Both the position numbers and the translations under genes were made by a program. A stretch of 38,407 nucleotides of DNA from Micromonospora sp. HK10 (GTDB lineage: Bacteria > Actinomycetota > Actinomycetes > Mycobacteriales > Micromonosporaceae), in assembly GCF_000982955.1 (NCBI RefSeq), contig NZ_KQ058712.1, positions 1 through 38,407 on the forward strand. Direction: 5' to 3'. The notes under the pieces were generated by a model. It saw only the letters and a list, made by a program, of their open reading frames with translations. It was not told where the DNA came from and did not search any database. Numbering within the stretch: the stretch's first letter is position 1; each line of letters begins with the position of its first letter. Below, piece by piece: positions 8,948 through 16,642 of the stretch.

Positions 8948-10636
8948 TCAGCCGATCGGCTGGCCGGTCACCGCACTGATCAGCACCGTCGACAGGCCCC
9001 CGCCGACCACCGCCGCCGCGAGCGCCACCGTCGCCGACCGCCAGGCCGAGCCGACCCGGCGCAACACCACCGCCACGACCAGGCTGCTCACCAGCGCCAA
9101 GCCGAACCGCGGCGCGCCGTCGATCAACGAGGCCAGCGCGTGCGTACGCGGCGAGTCGCAGCCACCACCGGTGATGTCCGTGACGCAGCCCGCTGGCGGC
9201 TGGCCGTCCAGGAACAGCAACCCGGCCAGCAGCAGCACCGCCGGCACCAGGTAACACGCGGCGGTGTAGACCAGCGACCGCAACGGCCCACCCGGGTCCG
9301 GATCGAGCAGGTCGTCCTCCAGCCGGCGACCCCACGTCCCGCCGCCCACCGTCTCCACGCGCCGGCGCAACGCCGCCGCCCCACCCCGCCCGGCGTCCAC
9401 CGCCGGCATCGGGCGGCGCCGGGGCACCGCGCCCGCCCGGGCGTCCGGATAACCCACCATGGGCGACCGCGGCGCCGACGGCGGGGTCTCCACCCACCGC
9501 GGATCGTCCCCGGCCAGCCGCGTCCCCGACCAGAAGCTCTCGGCCCGCTCCGGCGACGCCCAGCCCTCCCGGACCGGCGCCGGCGGCACCGTCCGGTCCC
9601 ACCGGTCGGCCTCCGCGTACCGGTCCCAGCCGCCCGCGTACCGGTCCGGCCCGCCGGGGTCGGGGTGCGAGTCCCACTGGCCGGTGTCCGTGACCCGGCC
9701 CAACTCACCGGTGTGCTCCATCCGGTCCCAGTGGGCCGGGCCGTCCGACCGGTCCCACCGCTCCCCGGCATCCGGGCGCTGCCAGGCGTGCACCCCGGAC
9801 GCGTCCCACGGGTCGACCGCCGGCGGCACCGGCTCCGGTTCGGCCGCCCGGCCCCGGGCCCACGGCTCGGCCGCCGGCCGCGACCAGGCATCCGCCGCGG
9901 GACGGGACCGGGCATCCGCCGCCGGCCGCGACCAGGCATCCGCCCCGGGACGGGACCGGGCATCCGCCGCCGGCCGCGACCAGGCATCCGCCGCCGGGCG
10001 GGACCAGGCATCCGCCGCCCGCCGCTCACCGGGGCCGCCCGCCCAACGTTCGACCTCCCCACCGGGGGCGGAACCGGTCTCCTCCACGCCGGACCAGATC
10101 ACCTGTGGTCGCCGCGTCGGGGCACGTCGCGGCCGGCTCAGCGGCGCCGGCCCCGACACCGGCTCGTCCTCCATGGACTCGGCGCGCCGGCTCCCCACGT
10201 ACCCCCGGTCCTGCGGGGCGTCGAAGGTCCACTCGGCGGTGTGCTCGACGGCCGGCCCGGCACCGATCGCCCGCAACTCGCGCCACCCGCTCTCCGCGCC
10301 GCCACGCCAGCCGCTTTCCGGGTACGGCGGCTCGACCTCGTCCTCGTCGTCCGGGGCGGCGTGCCGACCCCCGCCGTCCGCGCGGCGGATCCCCGACTCC
10401 AACGCCCACCGGGGCAGGTACGTCTCGACCGGCTCGTCCTGCCCGCGTTCGATCGCCCGGCGGCGGCTCGGGGTGCCGTACCGCCCGGACTCGTAGGGTG
10501 ACGCCTCCAGCTCGCGGCGGGCCGAACGGGGACGGTCGGAAGTGGCCGGGAACCGCTCGGCGGGGTCGTCCCACGAGGTGACCGGCGGCCGCTCGCGCGG
10601 GCTGCCCTCCCCGCTTGCCCAGTCCCGGTAACTCAC
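8948..10636 (-). CDS. Unknown protein: long disordered, repeat-bearing N-terminus and C-terminal membrane domain
   Basis: 562 residues starting at a GTG (SYRDWASGEGSPRERP). The first 440 or so residues are rich in Arg, Pro, Trp, Asp and Gly and probably disordered. They include six tandem octapeptides of the form (A/G)ADA(W/R)SRP. The C-terminal 110 residues hold about three membrane segments (LVYTAACYLVPAVLLLAGLL, then two after a Cys-containing loop, CVTDITGGGC). I recognise no catalytic motif. It converges with the ribosomal operon and is divergent from dnaB across a 392-bp spacer. A membrane-anchored scaffold is conceivable, but no function is shown. Confidence 0.7.
   Translation of the reverse strand: MSYRDWASGEGSPRERPPVTSWDDPAERFPATSDRPRSARRELEASPYESGRYGTPSRRRAIERGQDEPVETYLPRWALESGIRRADGGGRHAAPDDEDEVEPPYPESGWRGGAESGWRELRAIGAGPAVEHTAEWTFDAPQDRGYVGSRRAESMEDEPVSGPAPLSRPRRAPTRRPQVIWSGVEETGSAPGGEVERWAGGPGERRAADAWSRPAADAWSRPAADARSRPGADAWSRPAADARSRPAADAWSRPAAEPWARGRAAEPEPVPPAVDPWDASGVHAWQRPDAGERWDRSDGPAHWDRMEHTGELGRVTDTGQWDSHPDPGGPDRYAGGWDRYAEADRWDRTVPPAPVREGWASPERAESFWSGTRLAGDDPRWVETPPSAPRSPMVGYPDARAGAVPRRRPMPAVDAGRGGAAALRRRVETVGGGTWGRRLEDDLLDPDPGGPLRSLVYTAACYLVPAVLLLAGLLFLDGQPPAGCVTDITGGGCDSPRTHALASLIDGAPRFGLALVSSLVVAVVLRRVGSAWRSATVALAAAVVGGGLSTVLISAVTGQPIG
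9875..10018 (-). repeat. 24-bp in-frame tandem repeat, six copies
   Basis: Six adjacent 24-bp units encode octapeptides AADAWSRP, with W/R and A/G variants alternating. A decayed seventh unit (AAEPWARG) extends the tract to about 9851. It is inside the gene at 8948-10636 and keeps frame. Likely length-variable. Confidence 0.85.
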
Positions 10637-10688
10637 GGCCGGAGCGTGACCCTTCTCAACCGAAATCGCAATCCGCTGTCCAGGTGTA

Positions 10689-10720
10689 GCCGTTCGCAGA
10701 GATAGTACGGGACGAACGGC
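10689..10720. promoter_or_regulatory. 8-bp inverted repeat between the divergent membrane protein and dnaB
   Basis: GCCGTTCG (10689-10696) and CGAACGGC (10713-10720) are exact complements separated by 16 nt that contain GATAGTAC, one of the more AT-rich stretches nearby. It lies 53 nt upstream of the minus-strand GTG at 10636. Possible operator for that gene. It does not match the LexA box GAAC-N4-GTTC because the spacing and orientation differ. Confidence 0.35.
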
Positions 10721-10743
10721 CGCGAAGCTCCACCCGAAATCTT

Positions 10744-10860
10744 CCGTCCACAGGGTGGGGATTGCATAACCGCTGGTCAGAGCGCTGTAGCGAGGAATTC
10801 CCCATTACTTGTCCACACCCTGTGCACACGCTGCGCACATTTCTGCGCCCGGCGTCCACA
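10744..10860. promoter_or_regulatory. Cluster of DnaA-box-like sites upstream of dnaB
   Basis: Within 120 bp there are CCGTCCACA (10744-10752), TTGTCCACA (10809-10817, an exact match to the actinobacterial DnaA consensus) and GCGTCCACA (10852-10860), plus a TGTGCACA palindrome (10821-10828). The 392-bp spacer 10637-11028 otherwise holds no gene. The cluster is 170-285 bp before the dnaB start. DnaA control of dnaB is an inference; an origin is unlikely here because dnaA/dnaN are absent. Confidence 0.45.
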
Positions 10861-11028
10861 GGTTGTCCCGAGGCTCGTCCACCGGCATTGTTGAGGGTCT
10901 GACCTCGGGTTCCGTATCGTGGTCCCCCGACCGTCCGGGCGGTGGCCCCCGATCGACCGGAGGGTCGTCGAAGTTGTCACACCCCGGCGGTACAGCTGGA
11001 ACCGATCCGACGCAGCAAGGGGGGACCC

Positions 11029-13848
11029 GTGTCGGTCACGGACGACACGCGGGCGGACGGGACCGGCGGGCAACCGCCGATGCCGGCCCAACGCGACGCG
11101 CAGTTCGAGAAGACCCCGCCCCAGGACGTCGCCGCCGAGCAGTGCGTCCTCGGCGGCATGCTGCTCTCCAAGGACGCCATCGCCGACGTCGTCGAGATCC
11201 TCAAGTCCAACGACTTCTACCGGCCGGTGCACGCCACCATCTTCGACGCGATCCTCGACATCTACGGCCGGGGTGAGCCGGCCGACCCGATCACCGTGGC
11301 GGCCGCCCTGGCCGACTCCGGCGACCTCGCCCGGATCGGCGGCGCGCCCTACCTGCACACGCTGATCGCCAGCGTGCCCACCGCCGCGAACGCCGCCTAC
11401 TACGCGCGCATCGTCGGCGAACGGGCGGTGCTGCGCCGGCTGGTCGAGGCGGGCACCCGCATCGTCCAGCTCGGGTACGGCACCGGCCAGGGCGGCAGCC
11501 GGGACGTCGACGATGTCGTCGACCTCGCCCAGCAGGCCGTCTACGAGGTCACCGAGAAGCGGGTCAGCGAGGACTTCGCCGTCCTGGCCGACATGCTCCA
11601 GCCGACCCTCGACGAGATCGAGGCGGTGGGGGCGCAGGGCGGCGTGATGACCGGGGTGCCGACCGGCTTCAGCGACCTCGACCGGCTGCTCAACGGCCTG
11701 CACCCGGGCCAGCTCATCATCGTGGCCGGCCGGCCGGGTCTCGGTAAGGCACTCGCCCTCGACACTCCGCTGCCCACTCCCGAGGGCTGGACCACGATGG
11801 GTGCGGTGACCGTCGGGGCCAAGCTGCTCGCGGCGGACGGCACGCCGACCACCGTCACCAACGTGTTCGACGTGCTGTACGGCCGGCCGTGCTACGAGGT
11901 GGAGTTCTCCGACGGCTCCGTGATCGTGGCCGACGCCGAGCACCTGTGGAAGACCACGACCCGGGCCAGCCGCCGACAGCCGGCGGCGCGCCCGAGCCAC
12001 TACTGGTCGGACGCCTCGCTCGCCCGGATCCGGACGGCCGAGGCGACCGTCGGCACCGAGCCGCACCGCCTGGTCACGCTCGCACAGACCCTCGAACAGG
12101 TCGGGCCCGAGTTCCGCAACGTGCTGCACACCGTCGCCCGCCAGGTGGGCGCCAACGGCCGGGTCAGCCGCCCGATCACCCGGGCCGGCAAGGTACGGAA
12201 CTGGACGGCCCCCGGCTACCCGGCGGGCGCGCTGCTGAGCGGCCTGCGTGAACGGGCCGAACGGCAGATCAACGCCGGTGCTCGGACGCACCACGACGGG
12301 GTTGTCACCACCGCGCAGATCGCCGCCACGCTGCGCACCGGGACCGGCGACCGCCGGCTGAACCACGCGGTCGAGAACTGCGCGCCGCTCCAGCTGCCGG
12401 CGCGGGAGCTCGTCGTTCCCCCGTACACCCTCGGGGTGTGGCTCGGCGACGGGCACACCGGAGCCAGCCGGTTCACCACCGCGGACACCGAGCTGGTCGA
12501 TCTGGTCGCGCAGGACGGCTTCGTGGTGCGCCCCAGCGGACCGATGGCCTTCACCATCGTGCTGCCGGCCGCCGCTGCGACGCCGGACCGCACCTGCGTC
12601 GACTGCGGCTGCTCCACCAGGGCGCTGCGAGAGAACCCGGCGACCCGCCGCTGCGCGGTCTGCCACGACCGGAACGGCTCGTTCCTGGCGCTGCTCCGGC
12701 GAGCCGGCGTGGCACACCGGAAGCACATCCCGCAGGCCTACCTTCGCGCCTCGCAGGCGCAACGGCGGGCGCTGCTCGCCGGTTTGATGGACACCGACGG
12801 CACGGTGGCGCCGGCAGGCAACCTCCAGTACACGTCTACCTCGAAGCGGCTGATCGAGGACGTCCGCGAGCTGGTGGTCAGCCTCGGCTACCGGTGCACG
12901 GTCAACGAGAAGCGGGTCCGCGGCCGGACGGAGGAGTCCTCGACCGCCTACACCCTGAACTTCTCCACGCCCGACCCGGTCTTCCGCCTGGCGCGGAAGC
13001 GCAGCGCGCACGCGGCTCGGCGGCGGACCTCGTCAGATGTCCGGACGACGTCCCGCTTCATCGTGGACGTCCGGCCGGTGCCCAGCGTCCCGGTCCGGTG
13101 CGTGACGGTCGACAACCCCGACCACCTCTACCTGGCCGGTCGGTCCATGATCCCGACGCACAACAGCACCGCGAGCATGGACTTCGCGCGGAACGCCGCG
13201 ATCCGCGCCAACCACGCGTCGGCGATCTTCTCGCTGGAAATGAGCAAGGTCGAGATCGTCATGCGACTCCTCTCGGCCGAGGCTCGGGTGCCGCTGCACG
13301 TGCTGCGCAGCGGCCAGCTCTCCGACGACGACTGGACCAAGCTGGCCCGGTGCATGGGCGAGATCAGCGAGGCGCCGCTTTTCGTCGACGACACGCCGAG
13401 CATGAACCTCATGGAGATCCGGTCGAAGGCGCGGCGGCTCAAGCAGAAGCACGACCTCAAGCTGATCGTGGTCGACTACCTCCAGCTGATGACCTCACCG
13501 AAGCGCACCGAGAGCCGGCAGCAGGAGGTCGCGGACCTGTCCCGAGGCCTGAAGCTGCTGGCCAAGGAGGTCGAATGCCCGGTGATCGCGGTCAGCCAGC
13601 TGAACCGTGGCCCCGAGCAGCGCACGGACAAGAGACCGCAGCTGTCCGATTTGCGCGAGTCTGGGTCAATTGAGCAAGATGCGGACGTTGTCATCCTGCT
13701 GCACCGCGACGACTACTACGACAAGGAGTCGCCGCGCGCCGGCGAGGCGGATTTCATAATCGCCAAGCATCGGAATGGCCCGACCGACACGGTGACCGTG
13801 GCCGCCCAGCTGCACCTGTCCCGCTTCGTCGACATGGCCATCGTCTGA
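11029..13848 (+). CDS. dnaB: Replicative DNA helicase DnaB, interrupted by an intein
   Basis: 939-residue precursor that should splice to a 467-residue helicase. DnaB is the hexameric 5'-3' helicase that opens the replication fork. The N-domain (about 20-130, PPQDVAAEQCVLGGMLL) is standard. The RecA-like ATPase has its P-loop GRPGLGK at residues 234-240, immediately followed by the intein (241-712), then the extein resumes STASMDFARNAAIR. Walker B is LKLIVVDYLQLM, and the DNA-binding and arginine-finger region includes RESGSIEQDADVV. GTG 11029 was chosen for the purine-rich AAGGGGGG (11017-11024) just upstream and because the extra 29 residues upstream are not family-like. Helicase activity depends on splicing because the Walker Lys is separated from its Ser-Thr. 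The codons around RESGSIEQ are unusually AT-ending. Confidence 0.97.
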   Translation: MSVTDDTRADGTGGQPPMPAQRDAQFEKTPPQDVAAEQCVLGGMLLSKDAIADVVEILKSNDFYRPVHATIFDAILDIYGRGEPADPITVAAALADSGDLARIGGAPYLHTLIASVPTAANAAYYARIVGERAVLRRLVEAGTRIVQLGYGTGQGGSRDVDDVVDLAQQAVYEVTEKRVSEDFAVLADMLQPTLDEIEAVGAQGGVMTGVPTGFSDLDRLLNGLHPGQLIIVAGRPGLGKALALDTPLPTPEGWTTMGAVTVGAKLLAADGTPTTVTNVFDVLYGRPCYEVEFSDGSVIVADAEHLWKTTTRASRRQPAARPSHYWSDASLARIRTAEATVGTEPHRLVTLAQTLEQVGPEFRNVLHTVARQVGANGRVSRPITRAGKVRNWTAPGYPAGALLSGLRERAERQINAGARTHHDGVVTTAQIAATLRTGTGDRRLNHAVENCAPLQLPARELVVPPYTLGVWLGDGHTGASRFTTADTELVDLVAQDGFVVRPSGPMAFTIVLPAAAATPDRTCVDCGCSTRALRENPATRRCAVCHDRNGSFLALLRRAGVAHRKHIPQAYLRASQAQRRALLAGLMDTDGTVAPAGNLQYTSTSKRLIEDVRELVVSLGYRCTVNEKRVRGRTEESSTAYTLNFSTPDPVFRLARKRSAHAARRRTSSDVRTTSRFIVDVRPVPSVPVRCVTVDNPDHLYLAGRSMIPTHNSTASMDFARNAAIRANHASAIFSLEMSKVEIVMRLLSAEARVPLHVLRSGQLSDDDWTKLARCMGEISEAPLFVDDTPSMNLMEIRSKARRLKQKHDLKLIVVDYLQLMTSPKRTESRQQEVADLSRGLKLLAKEVECPVIAVSQLNRGPEQRTDKRPQLSDLRESGSIEQDADVVILLHRDDYYDKESPRAGEADFIIAKHRNGPTDTVTVAAQLHLSRFVDMAIV
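11749..13164 (+). mobile_element. Class 3 intein with LAGLIDADG homing endonuclease (in-frame in dnaB)
   Basis: 472 codons inserted between the Walker A Lys and Ser. The intein begins with Ala (ALALDTPLPTPEGWTTMG), not Cys or Ser, and ends THN before Ser+1. It has the class 3 signature: Trp67 in block B (DAEHLW, with His65), Cys451 in block F (PVRCVTVDNPDHLYLAG) and Thr470 before the terminal His-Asn. In this class the block F Cys starts splicing through a branched intermediate. Two dodecapeptide motifs, LGVWLGDGHTG (about 228-238) and LLAGLMDTDG (about 342-351), mark an apparently intact homing endonuclease. A Cys cluster (CVDCGC...CAVC, about 283-304) could bind zinc. Base composition is close to the host's, so the acquisition is old or from a relative. 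Confidence 0.93.
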
Positions 13849-13964
13849 CTGTGAGCATGGCGGCCGCCGTTCAGGATCGTGGCTGAAGCTTCCCGACGCG
13901 CGACATCAGCACTGCTCGACCTGGTCATTTGCGAGGAGCGCCGAACGCCCGGCACGATCACGGG

Positions 13965-14660
13965 ATGACGGGTACGACAGCCGGTCCGGTGGTACGACCC
14001 ACGACGCCCGCGGTCGACCTGCGGGTGCACCGCTGGCTGATGATCGTCGGGGCGCTCCTCACCGCCGTCGCCCTTCTGCTGCTGTCGCTTCTCCCTGACC
14101 CGCCTGCCGAGGCGGTCGCGATGGCGGGGTGGGTCGAACGCGGTCACTCGTTACTGTTGTGGAGCGACGAGCTGCTGTTCTTCGCGGTCATCTGCTGGGG
14201 AGCCGGCGCTCGCGGTCTCCTCGGCGCGCGCCAGGCCGGACCGTCGGTGCGGATCAATGTGGGCGGGACCGCTCTCACCATCGCCCTTGCCGCGCTTTTC
14301 GTCGTACTGCTCGCGGTGGGGCGGCTGGTCTACCCGGTGTTTGAGATTCAGTCGTCAGCCGAGGTTGTCGCCCTGGTCGTCAGCTCGACGTTCGGCGCCC
14401 TGCACCTGGCGTTCCTGGGGTTCGCCGTCGCCGCGATCGCGCTCAACTGGTCGACGCGTGCCGGGCTGATCGGGCGAGTTGTGGGCATCGTTGCCGCAGC
14501 CGCATTCCTCGTCGGCTCCTTCCCCTGGCTGGCACCGAACTGGTGGAACTCGTTGGTCGCGGTACTGGTCGCCGCGTGGGGCGTGTTCCTCGCCCTTGCC
14601 TCCGGGACCGGCACCGAGAAGTCCGGCGACGCTACGAGAAGGACGCGTACCACCGGGTAG
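13965..14660 (+). CDS. Unknown six-segment membrane protein
   Basis: 231 residues with about six hydrophobic segments: WLMIVGALLTAVALLLLSLL, LFFAVICWGAGARGLL, TALTIALAALFVVLLAVG, VVSSTFGALHLAFLGFAVAA, VVGIVAAAAFLVGSFPWL and LVAVLVAAWGVFLALASG. The N-terminus and C-terminus are polar, and the C-terminus is basic. I recognise no family. ATG 13965 lacks a strong ribosome site; an alternative TTG at 13929 adds 12 residues. It stands alone, 116 nt after dnaB, and converges with the next gene. The coding frame is supported by third-position GC bias and hydrophobic patterning. Confidence 0.65.
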   Translation: MTGTTAGPVVRPTTPAVDLRVHRWLMIVGALLTAVALLLLSLLPDPPAEAVAMAGWVERGHSLLLWSDELLFFAVICWGAGARGLLGARQAGPSVRINVGGTALTIALAALFVVLLAVGRLVYPVFEIQSSAEVVALVVSSTFGALHLAFLGFAVAAIALNWSTRAGLIGRVVGIVAAAAFLVGSFPWLAPNWWNSLVAVLVAAWGVFLALASGTGTEKSGDATRRTRTTG

Positions 14661-14729
14661 CTAATACGGCAGCCGCGCCTCCGCCGCCACCCCACCTGAG
14701 CAGCAGCATCGCAAACGGCGGGCGTCGTA

Positions 14730-15419
14730 CTAGCCGAGCAGCGGGAACCGTTCCGCGGCCGGGCCCAGCTCGCGCCGGTCGTCGTCGGTGAGGGGCCGTC
14801 GGCCGGTGGCCTTGAGCAGGTAGTCCTCCTCGTCCCAGCCGGCCGGCCGGGGCGCGTCGGCGCGTAGACCGTCCAGCGTGGCGCGGGTGACCGCGACGGC
14901 GACGGCGCCCGGCCGGGGCGCGTCCGGCAGGTCGACGATCAGGTCGAGGTGGTGCAGCACCGCCTCGGTGGTCAGGGTGGCCAGCAGATCGGGGACCCGG
15001 ATGACGTGCCCCTGGGTGGTGACGCAGCGGTCGGGATCGCCGTCGTGCACGGCGGCGCCGGCCGCGCGGACGGCGGCGGGCGCGGTGTCGGACCAGAGGC
15101 GTACCACGCCGCTCGGGCGTTCGAACGCCGAGGCCGAGCGGCGGGCCCACCAGGCGTGCCGGTCACCGCCGGCGTCACCGCCGGGCGGGAAGGACCGCCA
15201 GTAGCTGACCTGGTCCACGTCGGCCGGGCCGGGCGCCGGGCTGGCCAGCGCGACCAACGCCCGCTGCGCGTCACAGAGCACGTGGAAGAGCAGGTCGGCG
15301 ACGAGCCACCCGCGGCAGCCGGTCGGTCGTTGCAGGTCGGCGTCGTCGAGATCGGCGACCACCCGGGTGATGCCGTCGTAGGCCTGCGCCAGGGCGATGT
15401 GCTGCCCGCTCGGAGTCAT
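14730..15419 (-). CDS. Mycothiol-dependent maleylpyruvate isomerase (MDMPI)/DinB-like family protein
   Basis: 229 residues. The N-terminal four-helix DinB-like domain runs HIALAQAYDGITRVVADL...GWLVADLLFHVLCDAQRALVAL, with a metal-binding His in LLFHVL and the second ligand set in TEAVLHHLDLIVD (Glu-x3-His). This is the pattern of the mycothiol-dependent isomerase and S-transferase superfamily found in actinobacteria. The real substrate is unknown, since most family members are uncharacterised thiol transferases. ATG 15419 begins TPSGQHIALAQAYDG; a CAGTCT box lies 7 nt upstream. Transcribed away from the zinc-ribbon gene across a spacer that holds five 15-bp repeats. Confidence 0.75.
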   Translation of the reverse strand: MTPSGQHIALAQAYDGITRVVADLDDADLQRPTGCRGWLVADLLFHVLCDAQRALVALASPAPGPADVDQVSYWRSFPPGGDAGGDRHAWWARRSASAFERPSGVVRLWSDTAPAAVRAAGAAVHDGDPDRCVTTQGHVIRVPDLLATLTTEAVLHHLDLIVDLPDAPRPGAVAVAVTRATLDGLRADAPRPAGWDEEDYLLKATGRRPLTDDDRRELGPAAERFPLLG

Positions 15420-15467
15420 GAGGTGCAGACTGCCACGGTCGGGGTCCGCCGGCACGGCGCCGGCCGG

Positions 15468-15542
15468 CCGGCCGACACGGGGCCGGCCGACACGGGGCCG
15501 GCCGACACGGGGCCGGCCGACACGGGGCCGGCCGACACGGGG
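15468..15542. repeat. 15-bp tandem repeat, five perfect copies
   Basis: Five exact copies of CCGGCCGACACGGGG at 15468-15482, 15483-15497, 15498-15512, 15513-15527 and 15528-15542, flanked by further CCGG runs. They lie between the stop of the zinc-ribbon gene (15564) and the start of the MDMPI-family gene (15419), so any transcript of the pair would carry them. Confidence 0.95.
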
Positions 15543-15563
15543 CCGGCCGGCCGGGGCGGTGCG

Positions 15564-15956
15564 TCAGTCGAAGAGTTCGCCGAGGAAGCCGTGCCGCTTC
15601 TTGCGCTTGTAGTGGCCGTGGTAGCCGTAGTGCTGCTGGCCGTACGCGGGCTGGGCGTAGCCGTGGCCGGGCGGCGGTGGCGGCGGCGGCGGGGGCACGG
15701 CGCCGTAGCCGGGCTGCTGCGGGGCGGCGGGCGGTGGCGGCGGCGGGGTGTAGCCGGCGGCCTGCGGCCCGGCGTGCTGCCGGTTCCAGTTCGCCTCGGC
15801 CTCGAACAGCTTCTCGAGCTCGCCGCGGTCGAGGAAGATGCCGCGGCACTCGCCGCACTGGTCGATCACCACTCCGCTGCGCTCGTACTGACGCATTTCT
15901 CCGTGACATTTGGGGCAGGTGAGCTGCATGGAACCGACGGTACCTGCTGCGGTCAT
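15564..15956 (-). CDS. Zinc-ribbon (zf-TFIIB type) protein with Pro/Tyr/His-rich tail
   Basis: 130 residues. A zinc ribbon of the TFIIB type sits near the N-terminus: CPKC, then 18-19 residues later CGEC, followed by RGIFLDRGELEKLFEAE, the signature of this small family. The rest is low-complexity Pro/Gly/Gln/Tyr/His, ending in a basic-plus-acidic tail (YKRKKRHGFLGELFD). Function unknown. The ATG at 15956 overlaps the TGA of the phosphoribosyltransferase gene as ATGA, which argues for translational coupling; a second ATG at 15929 (MQLTCPKCHGEM) fits the usual family start better. Neither has a good Shine-Dalgarno. Confidence 0.75.
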   Translation of the reverse strand: MTAAGTVGSMQLTCPKCHGEMRQYERSGVVIDQCGECRGIFLDRGELEKLFEAEANWNRQHAGPQAAGYTPPPPPPAAPQQPGYGAVPPPPPPPPPGHGYAQPAYGQQHYGYHGHYKRKKRHGFLGELFD

Positions 15957-16585
15957 GCGGTGGCGGTGAGCGCCCGCGTCACCTCGTCGTCGGAGACCTC
16001 GTGGAAGTCGTCGTAGTAGGCGCCCACGGCGGCGAAGTCGGCCGGCACCTGGAGGCAGAGCACCTCGTCGGCCTCGGCGGCGAGCATGTCGTACGCCTGG
16101 TCGGAGCCGACCGGCACGGCCACCACCACCCGGACGGCGCCCAGTTGACGGGCGACCTGGACGGCGGCCCGCGCGGTGGCGCCGGTGGCCAGCCCGTCGT
16201 CGACGATGACGGCGGTGCGTCCGGCCAGGTCGAGTGGGGGGCGCCCGGCCCGGTACCGCTGCTCCCGACGGTCCAGTTCAACCTGTTCGCGTTCGCGGAC
16301 CTGGGCGCGGTCGGCGGGGTCGATCCGGTCGGCGACCATCTCGTTGCGTACCTGCACGCCGCCCGGCCCGAGCGCCCCGTAGGCCACCTCGGGGGCCCAG
16401 GGCACGCCGAGTTTGCGGACCACCAGCACGTCCAGCGGTGCGCCGATCCGGTCGGCGATCACTCGGGCGACGGGTACGCCGCCGCGGACGAGTCCGAGGA
16501 CGACGACGTCCGGCCGTCCGGCGAGGTCGGTGAGCTGGTCGGCGAGCATCCGGCCCGCCTCGGCCCGGTCGCGGTAGCTGGTCAT
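15953..16585 (-). CDS. Type I phosphoribosyltransferase domain protein
   Basis: 210 residues of a PRTase fold. The PRPP-binding loop is TAVIVDDGLATGATARAA (about residues 131-148), with the adjacent acidic pair DD and GATA loop intact. The N-terminal part (LGLVRGGVPVARVIADRIGAPLDVLVVRKLGVP) matches the stand-alone actinobacterial PRTase family of unknown substrate. It probably handles a nucleobase or related ligand, but the hood region does not identify it. The ATG at 16585 begins TSYRDRAEAGRMLADQL, the usual start of this family. Coupled to the zinc-ribbon gene by a 4-nt overlap. Confidence 0.85.
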   Translation of the reverse strand: MTSYRDRAEAGRMLADQLTDLAGRPDVVVLGLVRGGVPVARVIADRIGAPLDVLVVRKLGVPWAPEVAYGALGPGGVQVRNEMVADRIDPADRAQVREREQVELDRREQRYRAGRPPLDLAGRTAVIVDDGLATGATARAAVQVARQLGAVRVVVAVPVGSDQAYDMLAAEADEVLCLQVPADFAAVGAYYDDFHEVSDDEVTRALTATA

Positions 16586-16642
16586 GTCCTCAGGTGTACG
16601 CCCCGCCGGCCGGATGCGCCGGGCAGTTGCCCGGAATGCCGG

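Noticed and set aside
10744..10860. Chromosomal replication origin
   Set aside because: Only three DnaA-like boxes, no AT-rich unwinding element, and dnaA, dnaN and rpmH are absent.
10777..13011. Long open frame on the minus strand across the dnaB N-terminus and intein
   Set aside because: dnaB and intein motifs lie on the plus strand; the minus frame lacks any family signal.
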